Source: Micrococcales bacterium 72-143 (GTDB taxonomy: Bacteria > Actinomycetota > Actinomycetes > Actinomycetales > Microbacteriaceae). Taken from it: DNA of 64,000 bases. Below, piece after piece: positions 27,487 to 35,487 of the stretch (the stretch's first letter is position 1; each line of letters starts with the position of its first letter). The notes beneath the pieces were generated by a model that had not been told where the DNA came from, did not search any database, and was given only the letters and a program-made list of their open reading frames with translations. The stretch lies in the NCBI GenBank assembly GCA_001898835.1, contig MKVM01000001.1, positions 124,001 to 188,000 on the forward strand, read 5' to 3'. Made by a program: the position numbers and the translations under genes.

Positions 27487-28782
27487 TCAGGCCTCGAGCA
27501 GGAAGTCGGTCAGCACGGCGCGGCCGAACGCGAGCGCGTCGAGGGGGACGCGCTCGTCGACGCCGTGGAACATCGCCGGAAAGTCGAGCCCGGGACCGAG
27601 ACGCAGCGGCGCGAAGCCGTAGCCGGCGATGCCCAGCTCGCTGAGCGCCTTGTTGTCGGTCCCGCCGGAGAGCAGGTACGGCAGCACCTCGGCGTCGGGA
27701 TCGTGCCGCGTCAGGGCGCCCACCATCCGCTCGACGAGCGCGCCCGCGAAGGGGTTCTCGAGTCCGACGTCGTGGTGCACGACCTCGACCTCGACATCCG
27801 GGCCCGCCAGCCCGCGCAGGGTCGCCAGCGCCTCGTCCTCCTGCCCGGCGAAGGGACGCATGTCGACGAGCGCCTCCGCGCGATCGGGGATGACGTTGTG
27901 CTTGTATCCCGCCTGCAGCACGGTGGGGTTGGACGTCGTGCGCACCGTGGCGCGCAGGAAGCCCGCGGCGACGCCCGTGCGCTCGATGAGGGCGACGGGG
28001 TCCTCGTCGGGGCTCGCGTCGAGCAGGCGCCGCACGCCGGCGAGCATGGCGCTCGTCGTGGTGCCGAGCTGAACGGGCCACTCGTGGCGTCCGATGCGCG
28101 CGACCGCTTCGGAGAGGCGCGTGATCGCGTTGTCGCGGATGACGCGCGAGCCGTGCGCGGCGACCCCCCGCGCGACGAGGCGCACCCAGACGAGTGCCTT
28201 CTCCCCCGTCTGCAGCAGGTAGGCCCGCCTGCCCCCGAGGTCGACCGAGTAACCGCCCACCTCGCTGATCGCCTCCGTGGCGCCCGCGAACAGCTCAGGG
28301 CGATGGGTCACGAGGTGGTGGGAGCCGAAGACGCCGCCGTTCTCCTCGTCGGAGAAGAACGCGACGACGAGGTCGCGAGCGGGCCGATGTCCGGACCGCA
28401 GGATGTCGCCGAGGCTCGTGAGGATCATGGCGTCCATGTCCTTCATGTCGACGGCGCCGCGGCCCCACAGCATCCCGTCGCGGACCTCGCCCGCGAACGG
28501 GTCGACGCTCCAGTTCGCGGGGTCGGCGGGCACGACGTCGAGATGCCCGTGCACCACGAGCGCCGGGCGGCTCGGGTCGGCGCCCTCGACGCGCGCCACG
28601 ACGCTCGTGCGGCGCGGGGCAGCGTCGTAGAGGCCGGGCTCGAGGCCGAGGGCCCTGAGCTCGGCCTCGACGTACTCGGCCGCCTCCGTCTCGCCGTTCG
28701 CGCGGCCGCCGCCCCAGTTCGTGGTGTCGAAGCGGATGAGGTCGCGGGCGATCCGGGCGGTGTCCTCGAGTGCGCCGTCCAT
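27487..28782 (-). CDS. M20-family metallopeptidase/deacylase
   Basis: 431 aa. The M20 zinc sites are visible: VVHGHLDVVP (His, with Asp), WGRGAVDMKD (bridging Asp) and SDEENGGVFG (catalytic Glu-Glu). A dimerisation domain follows (about 190-310), then a C-terminal GGTDNKALSELG with the last His-type ligand region. It hydrolyses an amide bond in a small peptide or N-acyl amino acid in the cytosol; which one is unclear. The ATG at 28782 follows TAGCGT with 6 nt spacing, and the intervening GGAGGG could serve as a ribosome-binding site. Confidence 0.88.
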   Translation of the reverse strand: MDGALEDTARIARDLIRFDTTNWGGGRANGETEAAEYVEAELRALGLEPGLYDAAPRRTSVVARVEGADPSRPALVVHGHLDVVPADPANWSVDPFAGEVRDGMLWGRGAVDMKDMDAMILTSLGDILRSGHRPARDLVVAFFSDEENGGVFGSHHLVTHRPELFAGATEAISEVGGYSVDLGGRRAYLLQTGEKALVWVRLVARGVAAHGSRVIRDNAITRLSEAVARIGRHEWPVQLGTTTSAMLAGVRRLLDASPDEDPVALIERTGVAAGFLRATVRTTSNPTVLQAGYKHNVIPDRAEALVDMRPFAGQEDEALATLRGLAGPDVEVEVVHHDVGLENPFAGALVERMVGALTRHDPDAEVLPYLLSGGTDNKALSELGIAGYGFAPLRLGPGLDFPAMFHGVDERVPLDALAFGRAVLTDFLLEA

Positions 28783-28873
28783 CCCTCCACGCTACCCGCG
28801 CCCGGGGCGTGCGCGGCCGCCCGTCGGACCGTGCTAAGGTCTATCTCCGGTCCTCCTGGTGAGGATCGCACTC

Positions 28874-28958
28874 GCGCGGGTGGCGGAATTGGCAGACGCG
28901 CTAGCTTGAGGTGCTAGTGCCCGTATAGGGCGTGGGGGTTCAAGTCCCCCCTCGCGCA
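28874..28958 (+). tRNA. tRNA-Leu (anticodon GAG)
   Basis: 85 nt class II tRNA. The 7 bp acceptor stem (GCGCGGG with CTCGCGC, one G-U pair), D arm, anticodon stem CTAGC/GCTAG with loop TTGAGGT (anticodon GAG at 28908-28910), a long variable arm and the T arm GGGGGTTCAAGTCCCCC all form. The discriminator is A at 28958. The 3' CCA is not encoded. Reads CUC and CUU codons. Confidence 0.97.
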
Positions 28959-28967
28959 CGCGAGTGC

Positions 28968-28998
28968 GAAGGCCCCGGACGATGCGTCCGGGGCCTTC
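28968..28998 (+). terminator. Hairpin terminator after tRNA-Leu
   Basis: Perfect 13 bp stem, GAAGGCCCCGGAC and GTCCGGGGCCTTC, around a 5 nt loop, 10 nt after the tRNA. Only a weak T-rich tail follows. It could also serve the membrane-protein gene converging from 29021. Confidence 0.8.
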
Positions 28999-29020
28999 GT
29001 CGTATCCGCTCTCGCCGCCG

Positions 29021-29494
29021 TCACACGATGGCGAGCGCCACGCACAGCAGAAGCAGCGCGGCCCCCTGCATGCAGGCCCGGAGCGTGATGATCGACTCCC
29101 ATCGGGACTGCAGCGCACGCGCATCCTCCGGCGTCTCGTCGGCGAGGGCGGCGGCGCTCAGTCGTCGATTGATCGGCTGGGCGATCCGCGCGAACAGCAC
29201 GAGCCAGCCGAGCAGCAGGAGCAGCGCCCCCGACGCGGCGGCTCCGGCGAGCGGCATGCCCGCGAGAACGCCGAGCAGGGCGGTGAGGGCGGTGAAGATG
29301 ACGCCCAGGATGCCGGCGATCGGCAGCCGTCGGTCGCCGAAGTGGTGGCCGCGGCCGACAGCCTGCACGAGCGTGCGGTCGTCGACGCCGGCGTAGACGG
29401 GGCGGAGCACGACCGCGGCGAGCACGTCGGCGCCGTAGATCACGGCGGTGCCGAGGATCGCGAGGATGGCCGTGAGCGAGATGAGGGTGTCCAT
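29021..29494 (-). CDS. DUF1772-type membrane protein
   Basis: 157 aa with four transmembrane helices. The first (about 5-30) carries ILGTAVIYGADVLAAVVLRP. Later, QPINRRL, ALQSRWES and a C-terminal hydrophobic helix match the DUF1772 (anthrone oxygenase-like) pattern, which ends in an R/W-rich segment. Cofactor or substrate cannot be told and the enzymatic role of the family is uncertain in bacteria. The ATG at 29494 follows CGGAGACC. It is 26 nt downstream of the SDR gene, so the two may be co-transcribed. Confidence 0.7.
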   Translation of the reverse strand: MDTLISLTAILAILGTAVIYGADVLAAVVLRPVYAGVDDRTLVQAVGRGHHFGDRRLPIAGILGVIFTALTALLGVLAGMPLAGAAASGALLLLLGWLVLFARIAQPINRRLSAAALADETPEDARALQSRWESIITLRACMQGAALLLLCVALAIV

Positions 29495-29520
29495 GGGTCT
29501 CCGTATGGGGGTCGGGCGGC

Positions 29521-30336
29521 TCAGGCGTAGCCGAACTGCTTGCGGGTGAGGGCGTCGAACGCGCGATCGGGCAGCAGGGTCGCGAGGGCGACCGCGAGGC
29601 CCGAACCGGGTCCGACGCGGTAGCGGGTGCGTGGTCGCGCCGACAGCGCGGCCGTGGCGATCACCGATGCCACGGCATCCGGGGTCGAGAACTGCCGGAC
29701 GAGACGCGGGTCGGCGAAGTACGCCCGCAGGGAGCGGGCCATCGACGCGTACGGCCCGCGGTCGGAGGCCTGTGCGAGTCGGTTCATCGCGTCGTCGTGC
29801 CAGTCGGTGGCGACGTAGCTCGGCTGCACGACGCTCACGTCGATGCCGAACTGCCGCACCTCGCCCCGCAGCGAGTCGGAGATCGCCTCGAGGGCGAACT
29901 TGGAGGCGTGGTACCAGCCACCGAGCGGCGAGGCGAACTCCCCCGCGAGCGACGACACGTTCACGATGCGTCCCCGGCCTGCGGCGCGCATGTGCGGGAG
30001 GGCGGCCTGGATGAGGCCGACGGCTCCGACGACGTTGACCTCGAGCTGTCGGCGCGCGTCTTCGAGGCCGGTCTCCTCGACGCTGCCGAACTCTCCGTAG
30101 CCCGCGCAGTTGACGAGGATGTCCACTCCCCCGGCCTGTTCGGCCACGCCGGCGACGGCCGCGCGGATCGAGTCGTCGTCGGTGAGGTCGAGCGCGACGG
30201 GGGTGACGCCGGGGATGCGTGCGATCGCATCCGTGGTGCGCGCGGCGCCGAACACCGCCGCGCCGCGGTCGGCGAGCAGCGCGGACGCCCGCGCCCCGAT
30301 GCCGGACGAGGCGCCGGTGATGAGGATGGTGGTCAT
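29521..30336 (-). CDS. SDR-family oxidoreductase under TetR control
   Basis: 271 aa classical short-chain dehydrogenase. Cofactor loop TGASSGIGARA (about residues 7-17), NCAGYGEFG, active-site Ser in VNVSSLAGEF and the YxxxK motif in WYHASKFALEA. Substrate unknown; the overall shape resembles reductases acting on ketones or aldehydes. The ATG at 30336 is preceded by GGGAG. It diverges from a TetR regulator across a 55 nt gap that contains two operators, so the regulator is expected to repress it. Confidence 0.9.
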   Translation of the reverse strand: MTTILITGASSGIGARASALLADRGAAVFGAARTTDAIARIPGVTPVALDLTDDDSIRAAVAGVAEQAGGVDILVNCAGYGEFGSVEETGLEDARRQLEVNVVGAVGLIQAALPHMRAAGRGRIVNVSSLAGEFASPLGGWYHASKFALEAISDSLRGEVRQFGIDVSVVQPSYVATDWHDDAMNRLAQASDRGPYASMARSLRAYFADPRLVRQFSTPDAVASVIATAALSARPRTRYRVGPGSGLAVALATLLPDRAFDALTRKQFGYA

Positions 30337-30342
30337 GGAGGC

Positions 30343-30375
30343 TCCCTTACTGTGAATGTCATTCACAGTAAGGGA
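30343..30375. promoter_or_regulatory. TetR operator 1 (perfect 16 bp inverted repeat)
   Basis: Arms TCCCTTACTGTGAATG and CATTCACAGTAAGGGA pair perfectly around a single central T at 30359. It lies between the divergent SDR and TetR starts. The core half-site is ACTGTGAATG. Confidence 0.85.
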
Positions 30376-30379
30376 CGCT

Positions 30380-30400
30380 ACAGTGAACGCCATGCACAGT
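30380..30400. promoter_or_regulatory. TetR operator 2 (degenerate copy overlapping the tetR start codon)
   Basis: The 21 nt here match the 21 nt core of operator 1 (30349-30369) at 17 positions. The centre lies 31 nt, about three helix turns, from operator 1. It covers a TACAGT -10 (30379-30384) and the ATG at 30392, which would give tight autorepression. Confidence 0.65.
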
Positions 30401-31042
30401 CAAGAGGACCGAGCCCTCCGGGGACTCTGGGGCCTGGGCGCCGCGCCCGCCCACGGACCGAGATCACGCTGGAGCTCGGGCGAGCTCGCCTCCGCCGCCG
30501 TCGAACTGGCGGACGAGGACGGCCTCGACGGCGTCTCGTTCAGCCGCGTGGCCGAGCGGCTCGGCATGACGACGACCGCCGTCTACCGCTACGTCGAATC
30601 CAAGGCCGAGCTCGTGGAGCTCATGGTCGACGAAGCGATCGGCGACCCACCCGAGCTGGCGGGCGACGACTGGCGGGCCGGCTGCCGCCAGTGGGCCGCC
30701 GCGCTGTCGGACCGCTACGCCGAGCATCCCTGGCTGAGCGGTGTCCGCCCCACCCGCATGCCGACGCAACCGCGCGCCTACGCGTGGATCGACGCCCTCG
30801 TGGGCGTCATCGAGGGACGCATCGACATCGAGCCCCTCCGGTTCGCGCTCCTGATGGACAGCGTCGTGCGCAGCTACGCCTCCCTCGAGGCCAGCCTGCG
30901 CGAGGCGCGGCCCGCGCCGTGGCTCGCGGAAGCCGTCGCGACGCGCTTCCCACGGCTGGCGGACGCCGGCGGGCAGGACGTCTCCGATTCCCGCCGCGAG
31001 CTCGACTTCGCCGTCGAACTCGTTCTCCGCGGCGTCGGATGA
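30392..31042 (+). CDS. TetR-family transcriptional repressor
   Basis: 216 aa. Residues about 28-70 form the TetR helix-turn-helix (VSFSRVAERLGMTTTAVYRY, followed by VESKAELVELM). The C-terminal domain (about 90-216) is all-helical and of the TetR_C type that binds an inducer. The ATG at 30392 follows TACAGT by 7 nt (leaderless) and lies inside operator 2. The inducer is likely related to the SDR substrate (inference). Confidence 0.92.
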   Translation: MHSQEDRALRGLWGLGAAPAHGPRSRWSSGELASAAVELADEDGLDGVSFSRVAERLGMTTTAVYRYVESKAELVELMVDEAIGDPPELAGDDWRAGCRQWAAALSDRYAEHPWLSGVRPTRMPTQPRAYAWIDALVGVIEGRIDIEPLRFALLMDSVVRSYASLEASLREARPAPWLAEAVATRFPRLADAGGQDVSDSRRELDFAVELVLRGVG

Positions 31043-31103
31043 GCGGCCTCAGGCGGTGGGGAAGCTGCCGCCTCGGCGTGAGCGCCGGGCGCGACCGCCG
31101 AGC

Positions 31104-31994
31104 TCAGCGGCCCGCGGGCTCGATCTCCGCGAGACGCGGGGCGACACGCTCACCGAACTCGGAGATGAAGCCGGCGGGGTCCGGGGCGACGTTGCGCAAC
31201 TGCACGTGCTCGACGCCGAGCGCCGCGAGCTCCTCCATGCGGCGGAGGAAGGCATCCGTCTCGGCCAGCGGGTCGAGCACTCCCCCCTGCACCGTCTTCT
31301 CGATCGCGTCGTAGTCGCGGTCGAGGCGTTCGCAGTGGGCGCGCAGCACGCCGAGCTTGTGCGCCACCTGCTCCGGCTCGTTGACGGTGAAGTTGGCGAT
31401 GTCGGCGTACTGCGCCACCATCCGGAGGGTCTTCTGCTCGCCGTTGCCACCGATCATGATCGGCGGGTGCGGGCGGGAGACGGGTGCGGGCCGCGAGATC
31501 GTCTCGGCGAGGTGGTAGTGGACCCCGTCGAACGGGCCCTCGTCGCGGGGATCCCACATCTGCAACGCGATCCGCAGGGTCTCCTCCAGGCGCTCGAAGC
31601 GCTCCGCGAGCGGCGGATACGGCACCCCGAGCGCGAGGTGCTCCCGCTCGTACCAGGCGGCCCCCACGCCGAGGATCGCGCGCCCCTCGGAGAGCACGTC
31701 GAGCGTCGTCGCGACCTTCGCGAGCAGCCCCGGATGCCGGTAGGTCACGCCCGTCACGAGCGTGCCGAGGCGCACCCGCGACGTGTGCGCGGCGGCGAAG
31801 CCGAGCAGGGTGTAGCCCTCGAGCATGGGGTCGTGCGCCGTGCGGAACTGTTCCATCTGGAAGTAGTGGTCCATCGCGGTGAACCACGAGCCTCCCGCCT
31901 CCTCGGTGGCCCGCGCCGTGCGGGCGATGGCGGAGGCGAGGCTGCCCGGTTCGCCGGGGAGGGTGAAGTCCATGAAGTGCACGCCGAATCTCAT
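31104..31994 (-). CDS. LLM-class F420-dependent oxidoreductase
   Basis: 296 aa TIM-barrel enzyme of the luciferase-like monooxygenase class. Sequence marks: MRFGVHFMDFTLPGEP, AMDHYFQME, RVRLGTLVTGVTYRHPGLLAK (typical phosphate/cofactor contact), GRAILGVGAAWYEREH and PIMIGGNGEQKTLR. Members in actinobacteria mostly use F420H2 rather than FMN; the reaction here is unknown. The ATG at 31994 follows TACCCT by 8 nt. It converges on the TetR gene with 61 nt between, which holds only weak short hairpins. Confidence 0.9.
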   Translation of the reverse strand: MRFGVHFMDFTLPGEPGSLASAIARTARATEEAGGSWFTAMDHYFQMEQFRTAHDPMLEGYTLLGFAAAHTSRVRLGTLVTGVTYRHPGLLAKVATTLDVLSEGRAILGVGAAWYEREHLALGVPYPPLAERFERLEETLRIALQMWDPRDEGPFDGVHYHLAETISRPAPVSRPHPPIMIGGNGEQKTLRMVAQYADIANFTVNEPEQVAHKLGVLRAHCERLDRDYDAIEKTVQGGVLDPLAETDAFLRRMEELAALGVEHVQLRNVAPDPAGFISEFGERVAPRLAEIEPAGR

Positions 31995-32154
31995 GGTGGC
32001 CGAGGGTACGCCTGCGCGACCGACCGCGCCGGGTGCCGGATGGCGTGCCCCGCATCCGAGGGCAGGCGGATGCGTCTGCCCCCGGATACGGGAGGGACGG
32101 CGCGCCGCGGGTCGTTCCCCTCTCGCGCGGATGCGACGTAGCATCCCCCACAGG

Positions 32155-32823
32155 ATGAAACCCGGCCCGGTGCGCATGAGCGGTGTGCTGACGACCTGGA
32201 ACGACGAACGCGGATTCGGCTTCGTCGCCCCGGCCGTCGGCGGACCCGACGTGTTCGTGCACATCTCGGCGTTCGGCGAGGGCGACCCGCGTCCCCTCGC
32301 GGGCGACGAGATCGGCTACGAGCTCGAGTACTCGCGCGAGGGCAAGCCGCGCGCCGGCCGCGCCACGGTGCAGTCGGCGGTGCCGCGGCCCGCGCGCGAG
32401 CCCGCGCCGCATCCGCGTCTCGCCCCCACCAACCGCGCGAGCCGGCTCGGCTACCTCGCGGTGTTCGGGTTCATCTGCATCGCGTTCGTGGTGGCGCTCA
32501 TCCGTCCCATCCCGTACTGGGTGTGGATCCTGTACCTCGGGATGTCGTTCGCCACCTTCGTCGCGTACGCGCTCGACAAGCGTGCGGCGGCCTCGGAGGG
32601 CTGGCGGCTCAGCGAGGGATCGCTGCTCGCCCTCGGCCTCGCGTGCGGCTGGCCGGGCGCTGTGATCGCCCAGCAGGTGTTCCGGCACAAGACGGTCAAG
32701 ATGAGCTTCCAGGTGGTGTTCTGGGTGACGGTCATGGTGAACGTGATCGCCTTCGTCGTGTTCAGCTGGGTGGCGACGCTCTCGGCACCCGACGCGGTCT
32801 CGGTGCTCACCCCGCTCGGCTGA
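32155..32823 (+). CDS. Cold-shock domain fused to DUF1294 membrane domain
   Basis: 222 aa. Residues about 8-64 are a cold-shock (OB-fold, nucleic acid-binding) domain with GVLTTWNDERGFGFVAP and DVFVHISAFGEG, in which RNP1-like and RNP2-like stretches are recognisable. After a Pro-rich linker comes DUF1294 (about 95-215), a four-helix membrane domain with YALDKRAAASEGWRLSE and the HKTVKMSF loop. The combination, CSD plus DUF1294, occurs in other bacteria; the role is unknown, perhaps tethering RNA binding to the membrane. ATG at 32155; a second ATG at 32176 is possible. Confidence 0.85.
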   Translation: MKPGPVRMSGVLTTWNDERGFGFVAPAVGGPDVFVHISAFGEGDPRPLAGDEIGYELEYSREGKPRAGRATVQSAVPRPAREPAPHPRLAPTNRASRLGYLAVFGFICIAFVVALIRPIPYWVWILYLGMSFATFVAYALDKRAAASEGWRLSEGSLLALGLACGWPGAVIAQQVFRHKTVKMSFQVVFWVTVMVNVIAFVVFSWVATLSAPDAVSVLTPLG

Positions 32824-32855
32824 GGACTCCCCCGCCGGGCGTCGGAGTCACGGCG

Positions 32856-32861
32856 TATCAT
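32856..32861 (+). promoter_or_regulatory. -10 element for imuA'
   Basis: TATCAT, 7 nt before the ATG at 32869. Immediately followed by the LexA box. No good -35 is visible. Confidence 0.55.
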
Positions 32862-32875
32862 CGAACACATGTTCG
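32862..32875. promoter_or_regulatory. LexA (SOS) box at the imuA' start
   Basis: CGAACACATGTTCG is a perfect palindrome and an exact fit to the actinobacterial SOS consensus (CGAAC-N4-GTTCG). It lies directly after the -10 and covers the ATG, so LexA would block transcription start and the leaderless start codon together. Confidence 0.92.
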
Positions 32876-33570
32876 ACTCGGCGCATACGGATGAGATCCG
32901 GCGTCTGCAGGACCGCATCCACGGCATGCAGCGCACCCGGCTCGCCGACCGTGCCCTCCCGACCTCGGCGGCGCTCGCCGAGCTCCTGCCGGAGGGGGCG
33001 CTCGCGGCGGGCGGCAGCTATGTCGTCGAGGGCTCGACGGCGCTCGCCCTCGAGCTGCTGCGGGAGCCGAGCCGGGCGGGGGCCTGGTGCGCGGTCGTGG
33101 GCGTGCCCGACCTGGGCGTCGAGGCCGCAGCTGCCGCGGGCATCGAGCTGGAGCGGCTCGTGCTCGTCCCCCAGCCGGGCGAGCAGTGGTTCGCCGTCGT
33201 CTCGGCCCTCCTCGACGCGGTGGCCGTCGTGCTCGTGCAGCCGCCCGCCCGGGCACGGGTGGGTGAGGCTCTCGCCGGGCGGCTCGCGGCGCGGTTGCGA
33301 CAGCGAGGGGCGGTGCTCGTCGCCACGCGCGACTGGCCGCGCGCACAGGCCAGGCTCACGGTGACCGAGAGCGACTGGGCGGGCGTCGGGGCGGGGTTCG
33401 GGCATCTCGCGGCGCGTCAGGTGACGGTCGCGTCGAGCTCCCCCGCCTGGCAGGGGCGAACCCGCTCCCGCCGGCTCTGGCTACCGGATGCGACGGGCGC
33501 GGTGTCCGCCGTCGCCGCACGCGCCGCAGACGAGCGGCCCGCATCCGCTCGCCTGCGGGCGCTCGGCTGA
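32869..33570 (+). CDS. imuA': ImuA' mutasome protein (RecA-like, no Walker A)
   Basis: 233 aa accessory protein of the DNA-damage mutasome. It resembles the RecA core, but its ATP loop is replaced (GGSYVVEGSTALALELL has no GK[ST]). This is expected for ImuA', which acts as a structural partner of ImuB rather than an ATPase. A basic segment (RTRSRRLWLP) follows near residue 205. The ATG at 32869 overlaps the LexA box and is leaderless. The gene is followed by a DUF1905 gene, imuB and dnaE2, all on the plus strand. Assignment rests on context plus weak sequence similarity. Confidence 0.82.
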   Translation: MFDSAHTDEIRRLQDRIHGMQRTRLADRALPTSAALAELLPEGALAAGGSYVVEGSTALALELLREPSRAGAWCAVVGVPDLGVEAAAAAGIELERLVLVPQPGEQWFAVVSALLDAVAVVLVQPPARARVGEALAGRLAARLRQRGAVLVATRDWPRAQARLTVTESDWAGVGAGFGHLAARQVTVASSSPAWQGRTRSRRLWLPDATGAVSAVAARAADERPASARLRALG

Positions 33571-33589
33571 GATGCCTAGGCTGAACGCC

Positions 33590-33889
33590 ATGCGGTACCG
33601 CTTCGAGTCCGAGCTGCGGCGCTGGGAGGCGCGGGTTCACGACGACTGGTACTTCGTGGAGCTGCCGCCCGAGGCCTCGGCCGAGATCCACGAATGGGCG
33701 GATGCGCTCCCCCGGGCCGGCTTCGGGGCCGTCAAGGTCGTGGCGCGGGTCGGCGGCACGCGCTGGTCCACGTCGATCTTCCCCTCGGGCGCCGGCACCT
33801 ACAGCCTCGTCGTCGGCGCTCGCGTGCGGCGTGCCGAGGGCCTCGAGCCGGGTGCCCTCGTGCCCGCGGAGATCGAGCTGGTCGGCTGA
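33590..33889 (+). CDS. DUF1905-domain protein
   Basis: 99 aa. The sequence WYFVELPPEASAEIHEWADA, VKVVARVGGTRWSTSIFPSG and the end GALVPAEIELVG fit DUF1905 (a small beta-rich domain). Function unknown. It starts at ATG 33590, 7 nt after TAGGCT (33577-33582), so it appears to have its own leaderless promoter inside the mutasome cluster. The gap to imuB is 44 nt. It lies between imuA' and imuB, and may be an unrelated passenger gene. Confidence 0.75.
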   Translation: MRYRFESELRRWEARVHDDWYFVELPPEASAEIHEWADALPRAGFGAVKVVARVGGTRWSTSIFPSGAGTYSLVVGARVRRAEGLEPGALVPAEIELVG

Positions 33890-33899
33890 CCGCGACGGA

Positions 33900-33928
33900 T
33901 TGACGTGCTCGAACGTATGTTCGATAAT
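33900..33928 (+). promoter_or_regulatory. imuB/dnaE2 promoter
   Basis: -35 TTGACG (33900-33905), 17 nt spacer, -10 GATAAT (33923-33928), then 5 nt to the ATG at 33934. The LexA box fills the spacer. This is the clearest sigma-70-type promoter in the window. Confidence 0.85.
33910..33923. promoter_or_regulatory. LexA (SOS) box in the imuB promoter spacer
   Basis: CGAACGTATGTTCG, again an exact palindrome and SOS consensus, positioned between -35 and -10 where LexA would exclude RNA polymerase. Confidence 0.95.
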
Positions 33929-33933
33929 GGGGC

Positions 33934-35487
33934 ATGGGCTCCCCACCCCGACTCCTCGTGCTCCACGTGCCCGACTGGGCCGTGCGCGCGCAGGCGCGTG
34001 AGCACCGCGTCCCCGAGACGGAACCGGTCGCCCTCGTCGCCGCGGGCGTCGTGACGGCCTGCACCGCATCCGCCCGTGCCCAGGGGGTGCGGCTCGGCAT
34101 GCGGCAGCGTGAGGCGCAAGGGCGATGCACCGGCTTGCGCGTCGAACGCGACGACCCGGCGATCGCATCCCGCGCCTTCGAGCCCGTGCTGTCGGTGCTC
34201 GAACGGGCACTGCCCGGCTGGCATCCGCTCACCCCCGGCACCGCCGCGATCCGCGCGCGCGGACCCGCCCGCTACTACGGGGGCGAGCTCGCGGCGGCGC
34301 GCACAGTCGCCGGACTCGTCGCGGGGGTCAGGGCGTCCGGCGCCCGTGTCGGCGTCGCCGACGGGCTGTTCGCCGCGGAGCTCGCGGCGCGCGGAGCGGA
34401 TGGGCTGCGCGGGTCCCGCGGGGCGGATGCGGTGCGCATCGTCCCGGCGGGCGGGGCGGGTGCCTTCCTCGCCCCGCTGCCCGTCGCCGTGCTCGGCGAC
34501 GCCGAGCTCGCGTCCCTGCTGCCGCGCCTCGGCATCCGCACCCTCGGCGCCTTCACAGCGCTCACGGAGGCGGATGTCGCGGCACGGTTCGGTCCGCTCG
34601 GCGCACGGCTGCACGCGCTCGCCCGCGGGAGCGACCCCCGCCCTGCGACACCGCGCATCCCGCCTCGCGACATCGACGCCGTCATCGACTTCGAGCCGGG
34701 CGCCTCCCGCGTCGACGAGGTCGCCTTCGGGGTGCGGGCGGCGTGCGACGACTTCGTGCGCGCCCTGCTCGGCGAGCGGCTCGTCTGCACGGCCCTGCGC
34801 GTCGAGCTGCGCGGCGAGAACGGCGAGCTCGACGAGCGGGTGTGGCTGCATCCGCGGTCCTTCTCCCCCGCCGAGGTCGTCGACCGGGTGCGCTGGCAGC
34901 TGCAGGCCGCCGAGACGCTGCGCTCCCCCGTCGCGCGCGTGCGGGTGAGCCCCGAGGCGGTCGATCCCGTGCACGTGCACGAGACCGGGCTGTGGGGAAC
35001 GGGGCCCGACGAGCGCGTGCACTCGGTGCTCTCGCGCGTGCAGGGCATGGTCGGGCATCGCGGGGTGCTCACGCCGCAGCTCTCGGGCGGCCGGCGCCCC
35101 TCCGACCGGCAGACGCTCGTACCGTGGGGCGACCGCTCGTCCGTCGCCCGGCAGCGCTCGCATCCCTGGCCGGGGGTGCTGCCCGACCCGCCGCCCACGA
35201 CCGTCTACGCGGTGCCGCGCCCGCTGCGCGTCGAGGATGCCCGCGGCCGACCCGTGACGTTCGACGAGCGCGGCAGGGTGAGCGCGGCGCCGGCCGTCAT
35301 CGTGTCGCAGACCGGCGCACGACGCGACCTCACCGCCTGGGCGGGGCCGTGGCCCCTCGAGGAGCGCTGGTGGGATCCGCAGGCCGCGCGTTCCGCACAT
35401 CGGGTGCAGGCCGTCGACGCGAGTGGATGCGCGTGGCTGCTCGTGCTCGACGGTGAGGGCTGGTGGGCCGAGGGGCGATACGACTGA
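33934..35487 (+). CDS. imuB: ImuB, Y-family polymerase-like mutasome adaptor
   Basis: 517 aa. Has the Y-family polymerase fold, but the active site is lost: the first motif reads VLHVPDWAVRAQ instead of the DxDxFFASVE of DinB, and the SxDE motif is not recognisable. ImuB proteins work as adaptors linking DnaE2 and ImuA' to the beta clamp. A clamp-binding-like motif QTLVPWG lies at residues 393-399. The stop overlaps the dnaE2 start (TGATG), so the two are translated together. ATG 33934, leaderless, LexA-regulated. Confidence 0.93.
   Translation: MGSPPRLLVLHVPDWAVRAQAREHRVPETEPVALVAAGVVTACTASARAQGVRLGMRQREAQGRCTGLRVERDDPAIASRAFEPVLSVLERALPGWHPLTPGTAAIRARGPARYYGGELAAARTVAGLVAGVRASGARVGVADGLFAAELAARGADGLRGSRGADAVRIVPAGGAGAFLAPLPVAVLGDAELASLLPRLGIRTLGAFTALTEADVAARFGPLGARLHALARGSDPRPATPRIPPRDIDAVIDFEPGASRVDEVAFGVRAACDDFVRALLGERLVCTALRVELRGENGELDERVWLHPRSFSPAEVVDRVRWQLQAAETLRSPVARVRVSPEAVDPVHVHETGLWGTGPDERVHSVLSRVQGMVGHRGVLTPQLSGGRRPSDRQTLVPWGDRSSVARQRSHPWPGVLPDPPPTTVYAVPRPLRVEDARGRPVTFDERGRVSAAPAVIVSQTGARRDLTAWAGPWPLEERWWDPQAARSAHRVQAVDASGCAWLLVLDGEGWWAEGRYD

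Noticed and set aside
31043-31103. Terminator between the TetR and LLM genes
   Set aside because: Only 5-6 bp GC stems with long loops can be drawn.
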